A DNA stretch of 64,000 nt from the NCBI GenBank assembly GCA_027924585.1, contig BSBM01000200.1, forward strand, positions 868,001 to 932,000. Direction: 5' to 3'. How positions within the stretch are numbered: the first letter of the stretch is position 1; each line of letters begins with the position of its first letter. Under the pieces are notes generated by a model, which saw nothing but the letters and a program-made list of their open reading frames with translations, searched no databases and was not told the DNA's origin. A program made the translations under genes and the position numbers. This document shows positions 50,266 to 62,526 of this stretch, piece by piece. Origin of the DNA: Larix kaempferi. Taxonomy: Eukaryota > Streptophyta > Pinopsida > Pinales > Pinaceae.

Positions 50266-52411
50266 TTTCCCTTCCTCGAGAATATCTTGGGCTTACTCCA
50301 CCGCCCCAAAATCCCCCTCTCGAGCCCCTCAACATTTACTCCTATCACCAGTTCATTCATACACGGTTCTTTATAAAAATGTATAATTAATTACTCTCAT
50401 GGAAAATTTATTTGGTTTTGGATTGACGGTCGTAAGTATTTATTACGGAGGGAATTATCACCCAAATGTTATCCATTCGGGGCAAGGTTTATTAATTACA
50501 AGTCTTTTCACCAAACCTTGTATTTATTGTTATTAAGGTATTTAATAAAATATTATATAAATATTTGACCCCTTTCAACTTGGACATGGCGTGTCCTAAG
50601 GGTCTACCTTATCCATCGAGATCACTTATCTTGAGATTTAAATTCTACGATTCATATTGAATAATTAAATATTAATAACCCATTTTCCATCACATCACGT
50701 TCATTCCAAAAATTGTTATCCTATTATGTCTAATTTTAGAAATGTAAAATAATCACATTCTAATCATTCATTAATCATTATTTACATTTTATCTATTTTG
50801 CAATTGTTATGACATGGGTAGTAATATTTAAAATAAATTTTAAGTAATAATATTAATTAAATCCCCATAAGGTAACAATAATGGTGAATTTTAATAAAGA
50901 GGTCTTTTACATCATTTGTTTATCACATGAGTACCCTAACATCTATATAGTATCGTCGTTCTTCTAAACGAAGCACCCTTAAGTGCTTAAATAACCTTAC
51001 TAATTAATTAGACAGCACCATTACCTTATTACAACAATTCTCAGACGACAATGTTAACTGATGACACTTGTCTCAATTGTATATCACAACGTTTACCAAC
51101 GAGTAATGCATAGCTTAATTGACTTGTTTTACACATCTTAGATAACTTTATATCCATTATCTGAATTCAGTCAATACATGATTAACCTAATTACTTATGA
51201 CAACTTATACATTTATTCAATATGTTAAGTGTTTGTATATCGATACTAGTGTACATGTGCAAGGTGTGCATGCGTGGCCAGCGTATGCACAGATCATAAA
51301 TGTACTATAGACAAACCCCATCCCGCCTATGCATACCTGCTAACTAATAGTAGTATTTACCCCCATGTAGAAGAACAAACATAATATATATATAGTAGAA
51401 TTACTTCAACATTCTCAGTTATTTAACAATTAGTTCTTTACGATTTCACATCATTATCTTTATCTTTACATTAGTTTAATCAATCATGTACAAGGAAGGG
51501 TACCTACTACCACTAACTCGGAATCAAGGAATACTAAACCCTCAACAGTACTAACTAACACATCCTCCCATCATAACCTACATCCAGCATCCTCCCTATC
51601 CTTCCTCTGCTAGTACAAAAGTGGATGTCGGACTCACCGATCTGACCACATAGAACTTGAGAGCGATAGCGTCGGCTGAACAGCGGACCTATCCTCCCCT
51701 AGCAGGCATCCGACCATCGTCATCACAACAACATGGGGAGCGTGTCTCAGCACGGCCCTCCCACGACCTCGGGTCTCATGGAAACATAGGGTGGGAAACA
51801 CATCCATCCCTCTCAACATACTGGGCCTACGCCCTTATAAACTCATACTTTGCTGCTATCGGGATTATCAGTTTGTTTTATCGTATCCTCATTTTGGCTA
51901 CTAAGGTTTGCTGTATGAACATGTTTTTCCTTTCCAATATATATCAGATCAAGTAACTGGCTATCCCATAGCCCTTATGTCCTGTAGGTTAGTATTTTGC
52001 AAAATACAATTTATAGAAAGCATTTTCCATTGATCGCCAATTGATCCATGTTATCATTTTATTTCATGTAATCTTTTATCTCATCATAGATGCATATGAC
52101 ATATAACATTTCAATAATTCATATAAGAAGATGGTATCCACGTACCGAATCATATATTTCACATTTCATTAATGAAAACATATAAACATATACTGCAATC
52201 GTAAAATAAGGAAATCATATGATAATCATGACATCATAACCGCATAACATAGTAACATCATAATCATGGTGATATCATAAAACAGAGTAACATCATATAA
52301 TGAGGTCCAATATAGTTTACTCAGTCGAGCTGAGTTCAACAGAATACATAAGAAATAAAGTATGGTGTATCTAACTAATAAATATTCCGAATCAAAAATA
52401 TGGGCGTTACA

Positions 52412-52416
52412 CTTAC
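52412..52416 (+). repeat. Target-site duplication CTTAC, right
   Basis: Follows the terminal CA of the insert and continues as 'ttcccctg', which completes the monomer broken at 49671. Confidence 0.9.
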
Positions 52417-53709
52417 TTCCCCTGTTTTTTAAAATCACAGCTTGTAGAAGGTTTACATGATTTCTTAAAAAACACGAGTTTTTAGAAAATGTGTTTTATT
52501 TCATAAATGGAATCAACAAAGTATGCACATTCTATGTGATAACGACTTTCTATAGTTTGCGCATGCGTTTGGAAATAAGAAAAGCTTACTTCCACCATTT
52601 TTTAAAATCACAGCTTCTACAAGGTTTACATGATTTCGTAAAAAACACGAGTTTTTAGAAAATTTGTTTTATTTCGTAAATGGAATCAACAAAGTATGCA
52701 CATTCTACGTCACAATGACTTTCTATAGTTTGCGCATGCATTTGGAAATAAGAAAAGCTTACTTCCACCGTTTTTTAAAATCACAGCTTCTAGAAGGTTT
52801 ACATGATTTCGTAAAAAACACGTGTATTTAGAAAATGTGTTTTATTTCATAAATGGAATCTACAAAGTATGCACATTCTACGTCATAACGACTTTCTATA
52901 GTTTGCGCATGCGTCCGGAAATAAGAAAACCTTACTTCCCCCGTTTTTTAAAATCACAGCTTCTAGAAGGTTTACATGATTTCTTAAAAAACATGAGTTT
53001 TTAGAAAATATCTTTTATTTCATAAATGGAATGAACAAAGTATGCACATTCTACGTCATAACGACTTTCTATAGTTTGCGGATGCGTCCGGAAATAAGAA
53101 AAGCTTACTTCCACCGTTTTTTAAAATCACAGCTTCTAGAAGGTTTACATGATTTCGTAAAAAACACGAGTTTTTAGAAAATGTGTTTTATCTCATAAAT
53201 GGAATCTACAAAGTATGCACATTCTACGTCATAACGACATTCTATAGTTTGCGCATGCGTTTGGAAATAAGAAAAGCTTACTTCCCCTATTTTTTAAAAT
53301 CACAGCTTCTAGAAGGTTTACATGATTTCTTAAAAAACACGAGTTTTTAGAAAATGTGTTTTATTTCATAAATGGAATCAACAAAGTATGCACATTCTAC
53401 ATCATAACGACTTTCTATACTTTGCGCATGCGTCCGGAAATAAGAAAAGCTTACTTCGCCCGTTTTTTAAAATCACAGCTTCTAGAAGGTTTACATGATT
53501 TCGTAAAAAACACGAGTTTTTAGAAAATGTGTTTTATTTCATAAATGGAATCTACAAAGTATGCACATTCTATGTCATAACGACTTTCTATAGTTTGCGC
53601 ATTCCTCCGGAAATAAGAAAAGCTTACTTCTCCCGTTTTTTAAAATCACAGCTTCTAGAAGGTTTACATGATTTCTTAAAAAACACGAGTTTTTAGAAAA
53701 TGTGTTTTA

Positions 53710-55183
53710 TTTCATAAATCGAATCAACAAAGTATGGACATTCTACGTCATAACGACTTTCTATAGTTTGCGCATGCGTCCGGAAATAAGAAAAGCTTAC
53801 TTCACCCGTTTTTTAAAATCACAGCTTCTAGAAGGTTTACATGATTTGTTGAAAAACACGAGTTTTTAGAAAATGTGTTTTATTTCATAAATGGAATCAA
53901 AAAAGTATGCACATTCTACGTCATAACGACTTTCTATAGTTTTCACATTCGTCCGCAAATAAGAAAAACTTACTTCCACCGTTTTTTAAAATCACAGTTT
54001 CTAGAAGGTTTACATGATTTCGTAAAAAACACGAGTTTTTAGAAAATGTGTTTTATTTCATAAATGGAATCTACAAAGTATGCACATTCTACGTCATAAC
54101 GACTTTCTATAGTTTGCGCATGCATTTGGAAATAAGAAAAGCTTACTTCCCCCGTTTCTTAAAATCACAACTTCTAGAAGGTTTACATGATTTCTTAAAA
54201 AACACGAGTTTTTAGAAAATGTTTTTTATTTCATAAATGGAATCAACAAAGTATGCACATTCTACCTCATAACGATTTCTATAGTTTGTGCATGCATCCG
54301 GAAATAAGAAAAGCTTACTTCCACCGTTTTTTAAAATCACAGCTTCTAGAAGGTTTACATGATTTCTTAAAAAACACGAGTTTTTAGAAAATGTGTTTTA
54401 TTTCATAAATGGAATCAACAAAGTATGCACATTCTACGTCATAACGACTTTCTATAGTTTGCGCAGGCGTCCGGAAATAAGAAAAGCTTACTTCCACCGT
54501 TTTTTAAAATCACAGTTTCTAGAAGGTTTACATGATTTCGTAAAAAACACGAGTTTTTAGAAAATGTGTTTCATTTCATAAATGGAATCTACAAAGTATG
54601 CACATTCTACGTCATAACGACTTTCTATAGTTTGCGCATGCGTCCGGAAATAAGAAAAGGTTACTTCCCCCGTTTTTTAAAATCACAGCTTCTAGAAGGT
54701 TTGCATGATTTCTTAAAAAACACAAGTTTTTAGAAAATGTGTTTTATTTCATAAATGGAATCAACAAAGTATGCACATTCTATGTGATAACGACTTTCTA
54801 TAGTTTGCGCATGCTTTTGGAAATAAGAAAAGCTTACTTCCCCCGTTTTTTGAAATCACAGCTTCTAGAAGGTTTACATGATTTCTTAAAAAACACGAGT
54901 TTTTAGAAAATGTGTTTTATTTCATAAATAGAATCAACAAAGTATGCACATTCTACGTCATAAAGACTTTCTATAGTTTGCGCATGCGTCCGGAAATGAG
55001 AAAAGCTTACTTCCCCCGTTTTTATAAATCACAGCTTCTAGAAGGTTTACATGATTTCTTAAAAAACACGAGTTTTTAGAAAATGTGTTTTATTTCATAA
55101 ATGGAATCAACAAAATATGCACACTCTACGTCATAACGGCTTTCTATAGTTTGCGCATGCGTCCGGAAATAAGAAAAGCTTAC
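53710..55183 (+). repeat. Satellite segmental duplicate C, copy 1
   Basis: The same ordered markers occur at 62527-64000, offset 8817 bp: 'gtatggacattc', 'tttgttgaaaaac', 'gaatcaaaaaag', 'gtccgcaaataag', 'acctcataacg', 'tatgtgataacg', 'gcatgcttttgg', 'ttttataaat' and 'cacactctacg'. Part of it also matches 60262-61350 at offset about 6570. Confidence 0.85.
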
Positions 55184-55600
55184 TTCCACCGTTTTTTAAA
55201 ATCACTGCTTCTAGAAGGTTTACATGAGTTCTTAAAAAACACGAGTTTTTTGAAAATGTGTTTTATTTCATAAATGGAATCAACAAAGTATGGACATTCT
55301 ACGTCATAACGACTTTCTATAGTTTGCGCATGCGTCCGGAAATAAGAGAAGCTTACTTCCACTGTTTTTTAAAATCACAGCTTCTAGAAGGTTTACATGA
55401 TTTCTTAAAAAACACGATTTTTAGAAAATTTCTTTTATTTCATAAATGGAATGAACAAAGTATGCACATTCTACGTCATAACGACTTTCTATAGTTTGCG
55501 CATTCGTCCGGAAATAAGAAAAGCTTACTTCCACCGTTTTTTAAAATCACAGCTTCTAGAACGTTTACATGATTTCGTAAAAAACACGAGTTTTTAGAAA
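55040..55600 (+). repeat. Satellite segmental duplicate D, copy 1 (offset 6224 bp)
   Basis: Rare linked states 'aatcactgcttc', 'catgagttc', 'gttttttgaaaatg', 'gtatggacattc', 'aagagaagctt' and 'cacgatttttagaaaatttc' recur in the same order at 61264-61824. The offset is 36 monomers minus 4 bp. Confidence 0.85.
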
Positions 55601-58600
55601 ATGTGTTTTATTTCATAAATTGAATCTACAAAGTATGCACATTCTACGTCCGAATGACTTTCTATAGTTTGCGCATGCGTCCGGAAATAAGAAAAGCTTA
55701 CTTCCCCCGTTTTTTAAAATCACAGCTTCTAGAAGGTTTACATGATTTCTTAAAAAACACGAGTTTTTAGAAAATGTGTTTTATTTCATAAATGGAATCA
55801 ACAAAGTATGCACATTCTACGTCATAACGACATTCTATAGTTTGCGCATGCGTTTGGAAATAAGAAAAGCTTACTTCCCCCGTTTTTGTAAATCACAGCT
55901 TCTAGAAGGTTTACATGATTTCTTAAAAAACAGGAGTATTTAGAAAATGTCTTTTATTTCATAAATGGAATGAACAAAGTATGCACATTCTACGTCATAA
56001 CGACTTTCTATAGTTTACGCATTCGTCCGGAAATAAGAAAAGATTACTTCCACCGTTTTTTAAAATCACAGCTTCTAGAAGGTTTACATGATTTCGTAAA
56101 AAACACGGGTTTTTAGAAAATGTGTTTTATTTCATAAATTGAATCTACAAAGTATGCACATTCTACGTCATAACGACTTTCTATAGTTTGCGCATGAGTC
56201 CGGAAATAAGAAAAGCTTACTTCCCCCGTTTTTTAAAATCACAGCTTCTAGAAGGTTTACATGATTTTTTTAAAAACACGAGTTTTTAGAAAATGTGTTT
56301 TATTTCATAAATGGAATCAACAAAGTATGCACATTCTACGTCATAACGACATTCTATAGTTTGCGCATGCGTTTGGAAATAAGAAAAGCTTACTTCCCCC
56401 GTTTTTCTAAATCACAGCTACTAGAAGGTTTACATGATTTCTTAAAAAACACGAGTATTTAGAAAATGTGTTTTATTTCATAAGTGGAATCAACAAAGTA
56501 TGCACATTCTACGTCATAACGACCTTCTATAGTTTGCGCATTTGTTTGGAAATAAGAAAATATTGCTTCCCCCGTTTTTTAAAATCACAGCTTCTAGAAG
56601 GTTTACATGATTTCTTAAAAAACACGAGTTTTTAGAAAATGTGTTTTATTTCATAAATGGAATCAACAAAGTATGCACATTCTACGTCATAACGACTTTC
56701 TATAGTTTGCGCATGCATCCGGAAATAAGAAAAGCTTACTTCCCCTGTTTTTTAAAATCATAGCTTCTAGAAGGTTTACATGATTTCTTAAAAAACACGA
56801 GTTTTTAGAAAATGTGTTTTATTTCATAAATGGAATCAACAAAGTATGCACATTCTACGTCACAACGAATATCTATAGTTTGCGCATGCGTTTGGAAATA
56901 AGAAAAGCTTACTTCCACCGTTTTTTAAAATCACAGCTTCTAGAAGGTTTACATGATTTCGTAAAAAACACGTGTTTTTAGAAAATGTGTTTTATTTCAT
57001 AAATGGAATCTACAAAGTATGCACATTCTACGTCATAACGACTTTCTATAGTTTGCGCACGCGTCCGGAAATAAGAAAAGCTTACTTCCACCGTTTATTA
57101 AAATCACAGCTTCTAGAAGGTTTAAATGATTTCGTAAAAAAAATGAGTTTTTAGAAAATGTGTTTTATTTCATAAATGGAATCTACAAAGTATGCACATT
57201 CTACGTCATAACAACTTTCTATAGTTTGCGCATGCATCCGCAAATAAGAAAAGCTTACTTCCACCATTTTTTAAAATCACAGCTTCTAGAAGGTTTACAT
57301 GATTTCGTAAAAAACAAGTGTTTTTAGAAAATGTGTTTTATTTCATAAATGGAATCTACAAAGTATGCACATTCTACGTCATAACGACTTTCTATAGTTT
57401 GCGCATGCGTCCAGAAATAGGAAAACCTTACTTCCCCCGTTTTTTAAAATCACAGCTTCTAGAAGGTTTACATGATTTCTTAAAAAACACGAGTTTTTAG
57501 AAAGTATCTTTTATTTCATAAATGGAATCAACAGAGTATGCACATTCTACGTCATAACGACTTTCTATAGTTTGCGGATGCGTCCGGAAATAAGAAAAGC
57601 TTACTTCCACCGTTTTTTAAAATCACAGCTTCTAGAAGGTTTACATGATTTCGTAAAAAACACGAGTTTTTAGAAAATGTGTTTTATTTCATAAATGGAA
57701 TCTACAAAGTATGCACATTCTACGTCATAACGACTTTCTATAGTTTGCGCATGCATTTGGAAATAAGAAAAGCTTACTTCCCCCGTTTTTTAAAATGACA
57801 ACTTGTAGAAGGTTTACATGATTTCTTAAAAAACACGTGTTTAGAAAATGTGTTTTATTTCATAAATGGAATCTACAAAGTATGCACATGCTACATCATA
57901 ACGACTTTCTATAGTTTGCGCATACGTTTGGAAATAAGAAAAGCTTACTTTCCCCGTTTTTTAAAATCACAGCTTCTAGAAGGTTTACATGATTTTTTAA
58001 AAAGCACGAGTTTTTAGAAAATGTGTTTTATTTCATAAATGGAATCAACAAAGTATGCACATTCTATGTGATAACGACTTTCTATAGTTTGCGCATGAGT
58101 TTGGATATAAGAAAAGCTTACTTCCATCATTTTTTAAAATCACAGCTTCTACAAGGTTTACATGATTTCGTAAAAAACACGAGTTTTTAGAAAATGTGTT
58201 TTATTTCATAAATGGAATCAACAAAGTATGCACATTCTACGTCACAATGACTTTCTATAGTTTGCGCATGCGTTTGGAAATAACAAAAGCTTACTTCCAC
58301 CGTTTTTTAAAATCACAGCTTCTAGAAGGTTTACATGATTTCGTAAAAAACACGTGTTTTTAGAAAATGTGTTTTATTGCATAAATGGAATCTACAAAGT
58401 ATGCACATTCTACGTCATAACGACTTTCTATAGTTTGCGCATGCGTCCGGAAATAAGAAAACCTTACTTCCCCCGTTTTTTAAAATCACAGCTTCTAGAA
58501 GGTTTACATGATTTCTTAAAAAACATGAGTTTTTAGAAAATATCTTTTATTTCATAAATGGAATCAACAAAGTATGCACATTCTATGTCATAACGACTTT

Positions 58601-60261
58601 CTATAGTTTGTGGATGCGTCCAGAAATAAGAAAAGCTTACTTCCACCATTTTTTAAAATCACAGCTTCTAGAAGGTTTACATGATTTCGTAAAAAACATG
58701 AGTTTTTAGAAAATGTGTTTTATCTCATAAATGGAATCTACAAAGTATGCAAATTCTACGTCATAACGACATTCTATAGTTTGCGCATGCGTTTGGAAAT
58801 AAGAAAAGCTTACTTCCCCTGTTTTTTAAAATCACAGCTTCTAGAAGGTTCACATGATTTCTTAAAAAACACGAGTTTTTAGAAAATGTGTTTTATTTCA
58901 TAAATGGAATCAACAAAGTATGCACATTCTACATCATAACGACTTTCTATAGTTGGCGCATGCGTCCGGAAATAAGAAAAGCTTACTTCGCCCGTTTTTT
59001 AAAATCACAGCTTCTAGAAGGTTTACACAATTCCGTAAAAAACACGAGTTTTTAGAAAATGTGTTTTATTTCATAAATGGAATCTACAAAGTATGCACAT
59101 TCTATGTCATAACGACTTTCTATAGTTTGCGCATTCGTCCGGAAATAAGAAAAGCTTACTTCCCCTGTTTTTTAAAATCACAGCTTCTAGAAGGTTTACA
59201 TGATTTCTTAAAAAACACGAGTTTTTAGAAAATGTGTTTTATTTCATAAATGGAATCAACAAATTATGGACATTCTACGTCATAACGACTTTCTATAGCT
59301 TGCGCATGCGTCCGGAAATAAGAAAAGCGTACTTCGCCTGTTTTTTAAAATCACAGCTTCTAGAAGGTTTACATGATTTGTTAAAAAACAGGAGTTTTTA
59401 GAAAATGTGTTTTATTTCATAAATCGAATCAACAAAGTATGCACATTCTACATACAAACCACTTTCTATAGTTTGAGCATGCGTCCGGAAATAAGAAAAG
59501 CTTACTTCGACCGTTTTTTAAAATCACAGCTTCTAGAAGGTTTACATGATTTCGTAAAAAACACGAGTTTTTAGAAAATGTGTTTTATTTCATAAATGGA
59601 ATCTACAAAGTATGCACATTCTACGTCATAACGACTTTCTATAGTTTGCACATTCGTCCGCAAATAAGAAAAGCTTACTTCCACCGTTTTTTAAAATCAC
59701 AGCTTCTAGAAGGTTTACATGATTTCGTAAAAAACACGAGTTTTTAGAAAATGTGTTTTATTTCATAAATGGAATCTACAAAGTATGCACATTCTACGTC
59801 ATAACGACATTCTATAGTTTGCGCATGCGTTTGGAAATAAGAAAAGCTTACTTCCCCTGTTTTTTAAAATCACAGCTTCTAGAAGGTTTACATGATTTCT
59901 TAAAAAACACGAGTTTTTAGAAAATGTGTTTTATTTCATAAATGGAATCAACAAAGTATGCACATTCTACATCATAACCACTTTCTATAGTTTGCGCATG
60001 CGTCCGGAAATAAGAAAAGCTTACTTCGACCGTTTTTTAAAATCACAGCTTCTAGAAGGTTTACATGATTTCGTAAAAAACACGAGTTTTTAGAAAATGT
60101 GTTTTATTTCATAAATGGAATCTACAAAGTATGCACATTCTACGTCATAACGACTTTCTATAGTTTGCGCATTCGTCCGGATATAAGAAAAGCTTACTTC
60201 TCCCGTTTTTTAAAATCACAGCTTCTAGAAGGTTTACATGATTTCTTAAAAAACACGAGTT

Positions 60262-61350
60262 TTTAGAAAATGTGTTTTATTTCATAAATGGAATCAACAA
60301 AGTATGGACATTCTACGTCATAACGACTTTCTATAGTTTGCGCATGCGTCCGGAAATAAGAAAAGCTTACTTCGCCCGTTTTTTAAAATCACAGCTTCTA
60401 GAAGGTTTACATGATTTGTTAAAAAACACGAGTTTTTAGAAAATGTGTTTTATTTCATAAATGGAATCAAAAAAGTATGCACATTCTACGTCATAACGAC
60501 TTTCTATAGTTTGCGCATTCGTCCGCAAATAAGAAAAACTTACTTCCACCGTTTTTTAAAATCACAGCTTCTAGAAGGTTTACATGATTTGGTAAAAAAC
60601 ACGAGTTTTTAGAAAATGTGTTTTATTTCATAAATGGAATCTACAAAGTATGCACATTCTACGTCATAACGACTTTCTATAGTTTGCGCATGCGTTTGGA
60701 AATAAGAAAAGCTTACTTCCCCCGTTTCTTAAAATCACAGCTTCTAGAAGGTTTACATGATTTCTTAAAAAACACGAGTTTTTAGAAAATGTGTTTTATT
60801 TCATAAATGGAATCAACAAAGTATGCACATTCTACCTCATAACGATTTCTATAGTTTGTGCATGCATCCGGAAATAAGAAAAGCTTACTTCCACCGTTTT
60901 TTAAAATCACAGCTTCTAGAAGGTTTACATGATTTCTTAAAAAACACGAGTTTTTAGAAAATGTGTTTTATTTCATAAATGGAATCAACAAAGTATGCAC
61001 ATTCTACGTCATAACGACTTTCTATAGTTTGCGCATGCGTCCGGAAATAAGAAAAGCTTACTTCCACCGTTTTTTAAAATCACAGTTTCTAGAAGGTTTA
61101 AATGATTTCGTAAAAAACACGAGTTTTTAGAAAATGTGTTTTATTTCATAAGTGGAATCTACAAAGTATGCACATTCTACGTCATAACGACTTTCTATAG
61201 TTTGCGCATGCGTCCGGAAATAAGAAAAGCTTACTTCCCCCGTTTTTTAAAATCACAGCTTCTAGAAGGTTTACATGATTTCTTAAAAAACACGAGTTTT
61301 TAGAAAATGTGTTTTATTTCATAAATGGAATCAACAAAGTATGCACATTC
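60262..61350 (+). repeat. Satellite segmental duplicate C, internal copy (2247 bp before the last copy)
   Basis: Markers 'gtatggacattc', 'acttcgcccg', 'tttgttaaaaaac', 'gaatcaaaaaag', 'gtccgcaaataag' and 'acctcataacg' recur at 62509-63597 with offset 2247 bp (13 monomers minus 2). After about 61350 this copy switches to segmental duplicate D while the later copy continues as C. Confidence 0.85.
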
Positions 61351-61824
61351 TACGTCATAAAGACATTCTATAGTTTGCGCATGCGTCCGGAAATAAGAAA
61401 AGCTTACTTCCACAGTTTTTTAAAATCACTGCTTCTAGAAGGTTTACGTGAGTTCTTAAAAAACACGAGTTTTTTGAAAATGTGTTTTATTTCATAAATG
61501 GAATCAACAAAGTATGGACATTCTACGTCATAACGACTTTCTATAGTTTGCGCATGCGTTCGGAAATAAGAGAAGCTTACTTCCACTGTTTTTTAAAATC
61601 ACAGCTTCTAGAAGGTTTACATGATTTCTTAAAAAACACGATTTTTAGAAAATTTCTTATATTTCATAAATGGAATGAACCAAGTATGCACATTCTACGT
61701 CATAACGACTTTCTATAGTTTGCGCATTCGTCCGGAAATAAGAAAAGCTTACTTCCACCGTTTTTTAAAATCACAGCTTCTAGAACGTTTACATGATTTC
61801 GTAAAAAACATGAGTTTTTAGAAA
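61264..61824 (+). repeat. Satellite segmental duplicate D, copy 2
   Basis: Partner of 55040-55600 with a few single-base differences such as 'tccacag' for 'tccaccg' and 'ttacgtgagttc' for 'ttacatgagttc'. Confidence 0.85.
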
Positions 61825-62526
61825 ATGTGTTTTATTTCATAAATTGAATCTACAAAGTATGCACATTCTACGTCATAACGACTTTCTATAGTTTGTGCAT
61901 GCGTCCGGAAATAAGAAAAGCTTACTTCCCCCGATTTTTAAAATCACAGCTTCTAGAAGGTTTACATGATTTCTTAAAAAACACGAGTTTTTAGAAAATG
62001 TGTTTTATTTCATAAATGGAATCAACAAAGTATGCACATTCTACGTCATAACGACATTCTATAGTTTGCGCATGCGTTTGGAAATAAGAAAAGCTTACTT
62101 CCCCCGTTTTTGTAAATCACAGCTTCTAGAAGGTTTACATGATTTCTTAAAAAACAGGAGTATTTAGAAAATGTGTTTTATTTCATAAATGGAATCAACA
62201 AAGTATGCACATTCTACGTCATAACGATATTCTATAGTTTGCGCATGCGTTTGCAAATAAGAAAAGTTTACTTCCCCCTTTTTTTAAAATCACAGCTTCT
62301 AGAAGGTTTACATGATTTCTTAAAAAACACGAGTTTTTAGAAAATGTCTTTTATTTCATAAATGGAATGAACAAAGTATGCACAGTCTACGTCATAACGA
62401 CTTTCTATAGTTTACGCATTCGTCCGGAAATAAGAAAAGCTTACTTCCTCCGTTTTTTAAAATCACAGCTTCTAGAAGGTTTACATGATTTCGTAAAAAA
62501 CACGAGTTTTTAAAAAATGTGTTTTA

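Larger units (their letters stand above)
49672..52411 (-). mobile_element. Solo LTR, probably Ty3/gypsy type, 2740 bp
   Basis: A non-satellite insert with TGTAGTG...GCGTTACA ends (TG...CA) and a 5-bp CTTAC target duplication. It contains no primer-binding site, polypurine tract or recognisable gag/pol frame, so it looks like a single LTR left by LTR-LTR recombination. Orientation is inferred as minus. Read that way it starts TGTAACGCCC, a start common among plant gypsy LTRs, and a TATA-like element (50258-50265) lies about 2.15 kb in, giving a long U3 and a short R-U5. In plus orientation the R-U5 would be over 2 kb, which is unusual. The body is A+T-rich apart from a C-rich stretch at 50210-50340 and a G+C-richer stretch at 51590-51800. 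The short frames in it are not convincing genes. A non-LTR origin is unlikely given the ends. Confidence 0.82.
46790..53110 (+). repeat. 6- and 7-monomer higher-order repeats, interrupted by the solo LTR
   Basis: A cassette of linked variants (aagtg/acgtg at the T5 run, loss of HindIII as AAACCTT, then 'aatatctttt', then 'gcggatgcg') starts at 46790, 47828, 49039 and 52822. The first two spacings are 1038 bp (6 monomers) and 1211 bp (7 monomers). The third is 3783 bp, which becomes exactly 1038 bp after removing the 2740-bp insert and 5-bp target duplication. Confidence 0.88.

Noticed and set aside
50054-50386. Proline- and serine-rich protein encoded by the C-rich stretch
   Set aside because: The composition comes from a low-complexity C-rich tract near the probable LTR promoter. 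It has no domain and no suitable context.
49955-52438. Frames of 61-110 codons within the solo LTR on both strands
   Set aside because: They overlap each other, lie in C-rich or A+T-rich LTR sequence and show no recognisable domain. One crosses the LTR-satellite boundary.
3030-58536. Many 60-66 codon plus-strand frames in the satellite (MFLENVFYFINGI... type) and their minus-strand counterparts
   Set aside because: They are the same stretch of monomer read repeatedly. Many begin with GTG created by a single variant, and a 173-bp period is not a multiple of three, so no frame can run through the array. No codon-level constraint is visible.
18692-61718. Longer satellite frames of 78-98 codons (for example 18692-18988, 24030-24326, 55258-55494, 58953-59228)
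   Set aside because: They arise where small deletions (such as the 12-bp deletion) or substitutions join two monomer frames. They are chance openings and have no independent support.
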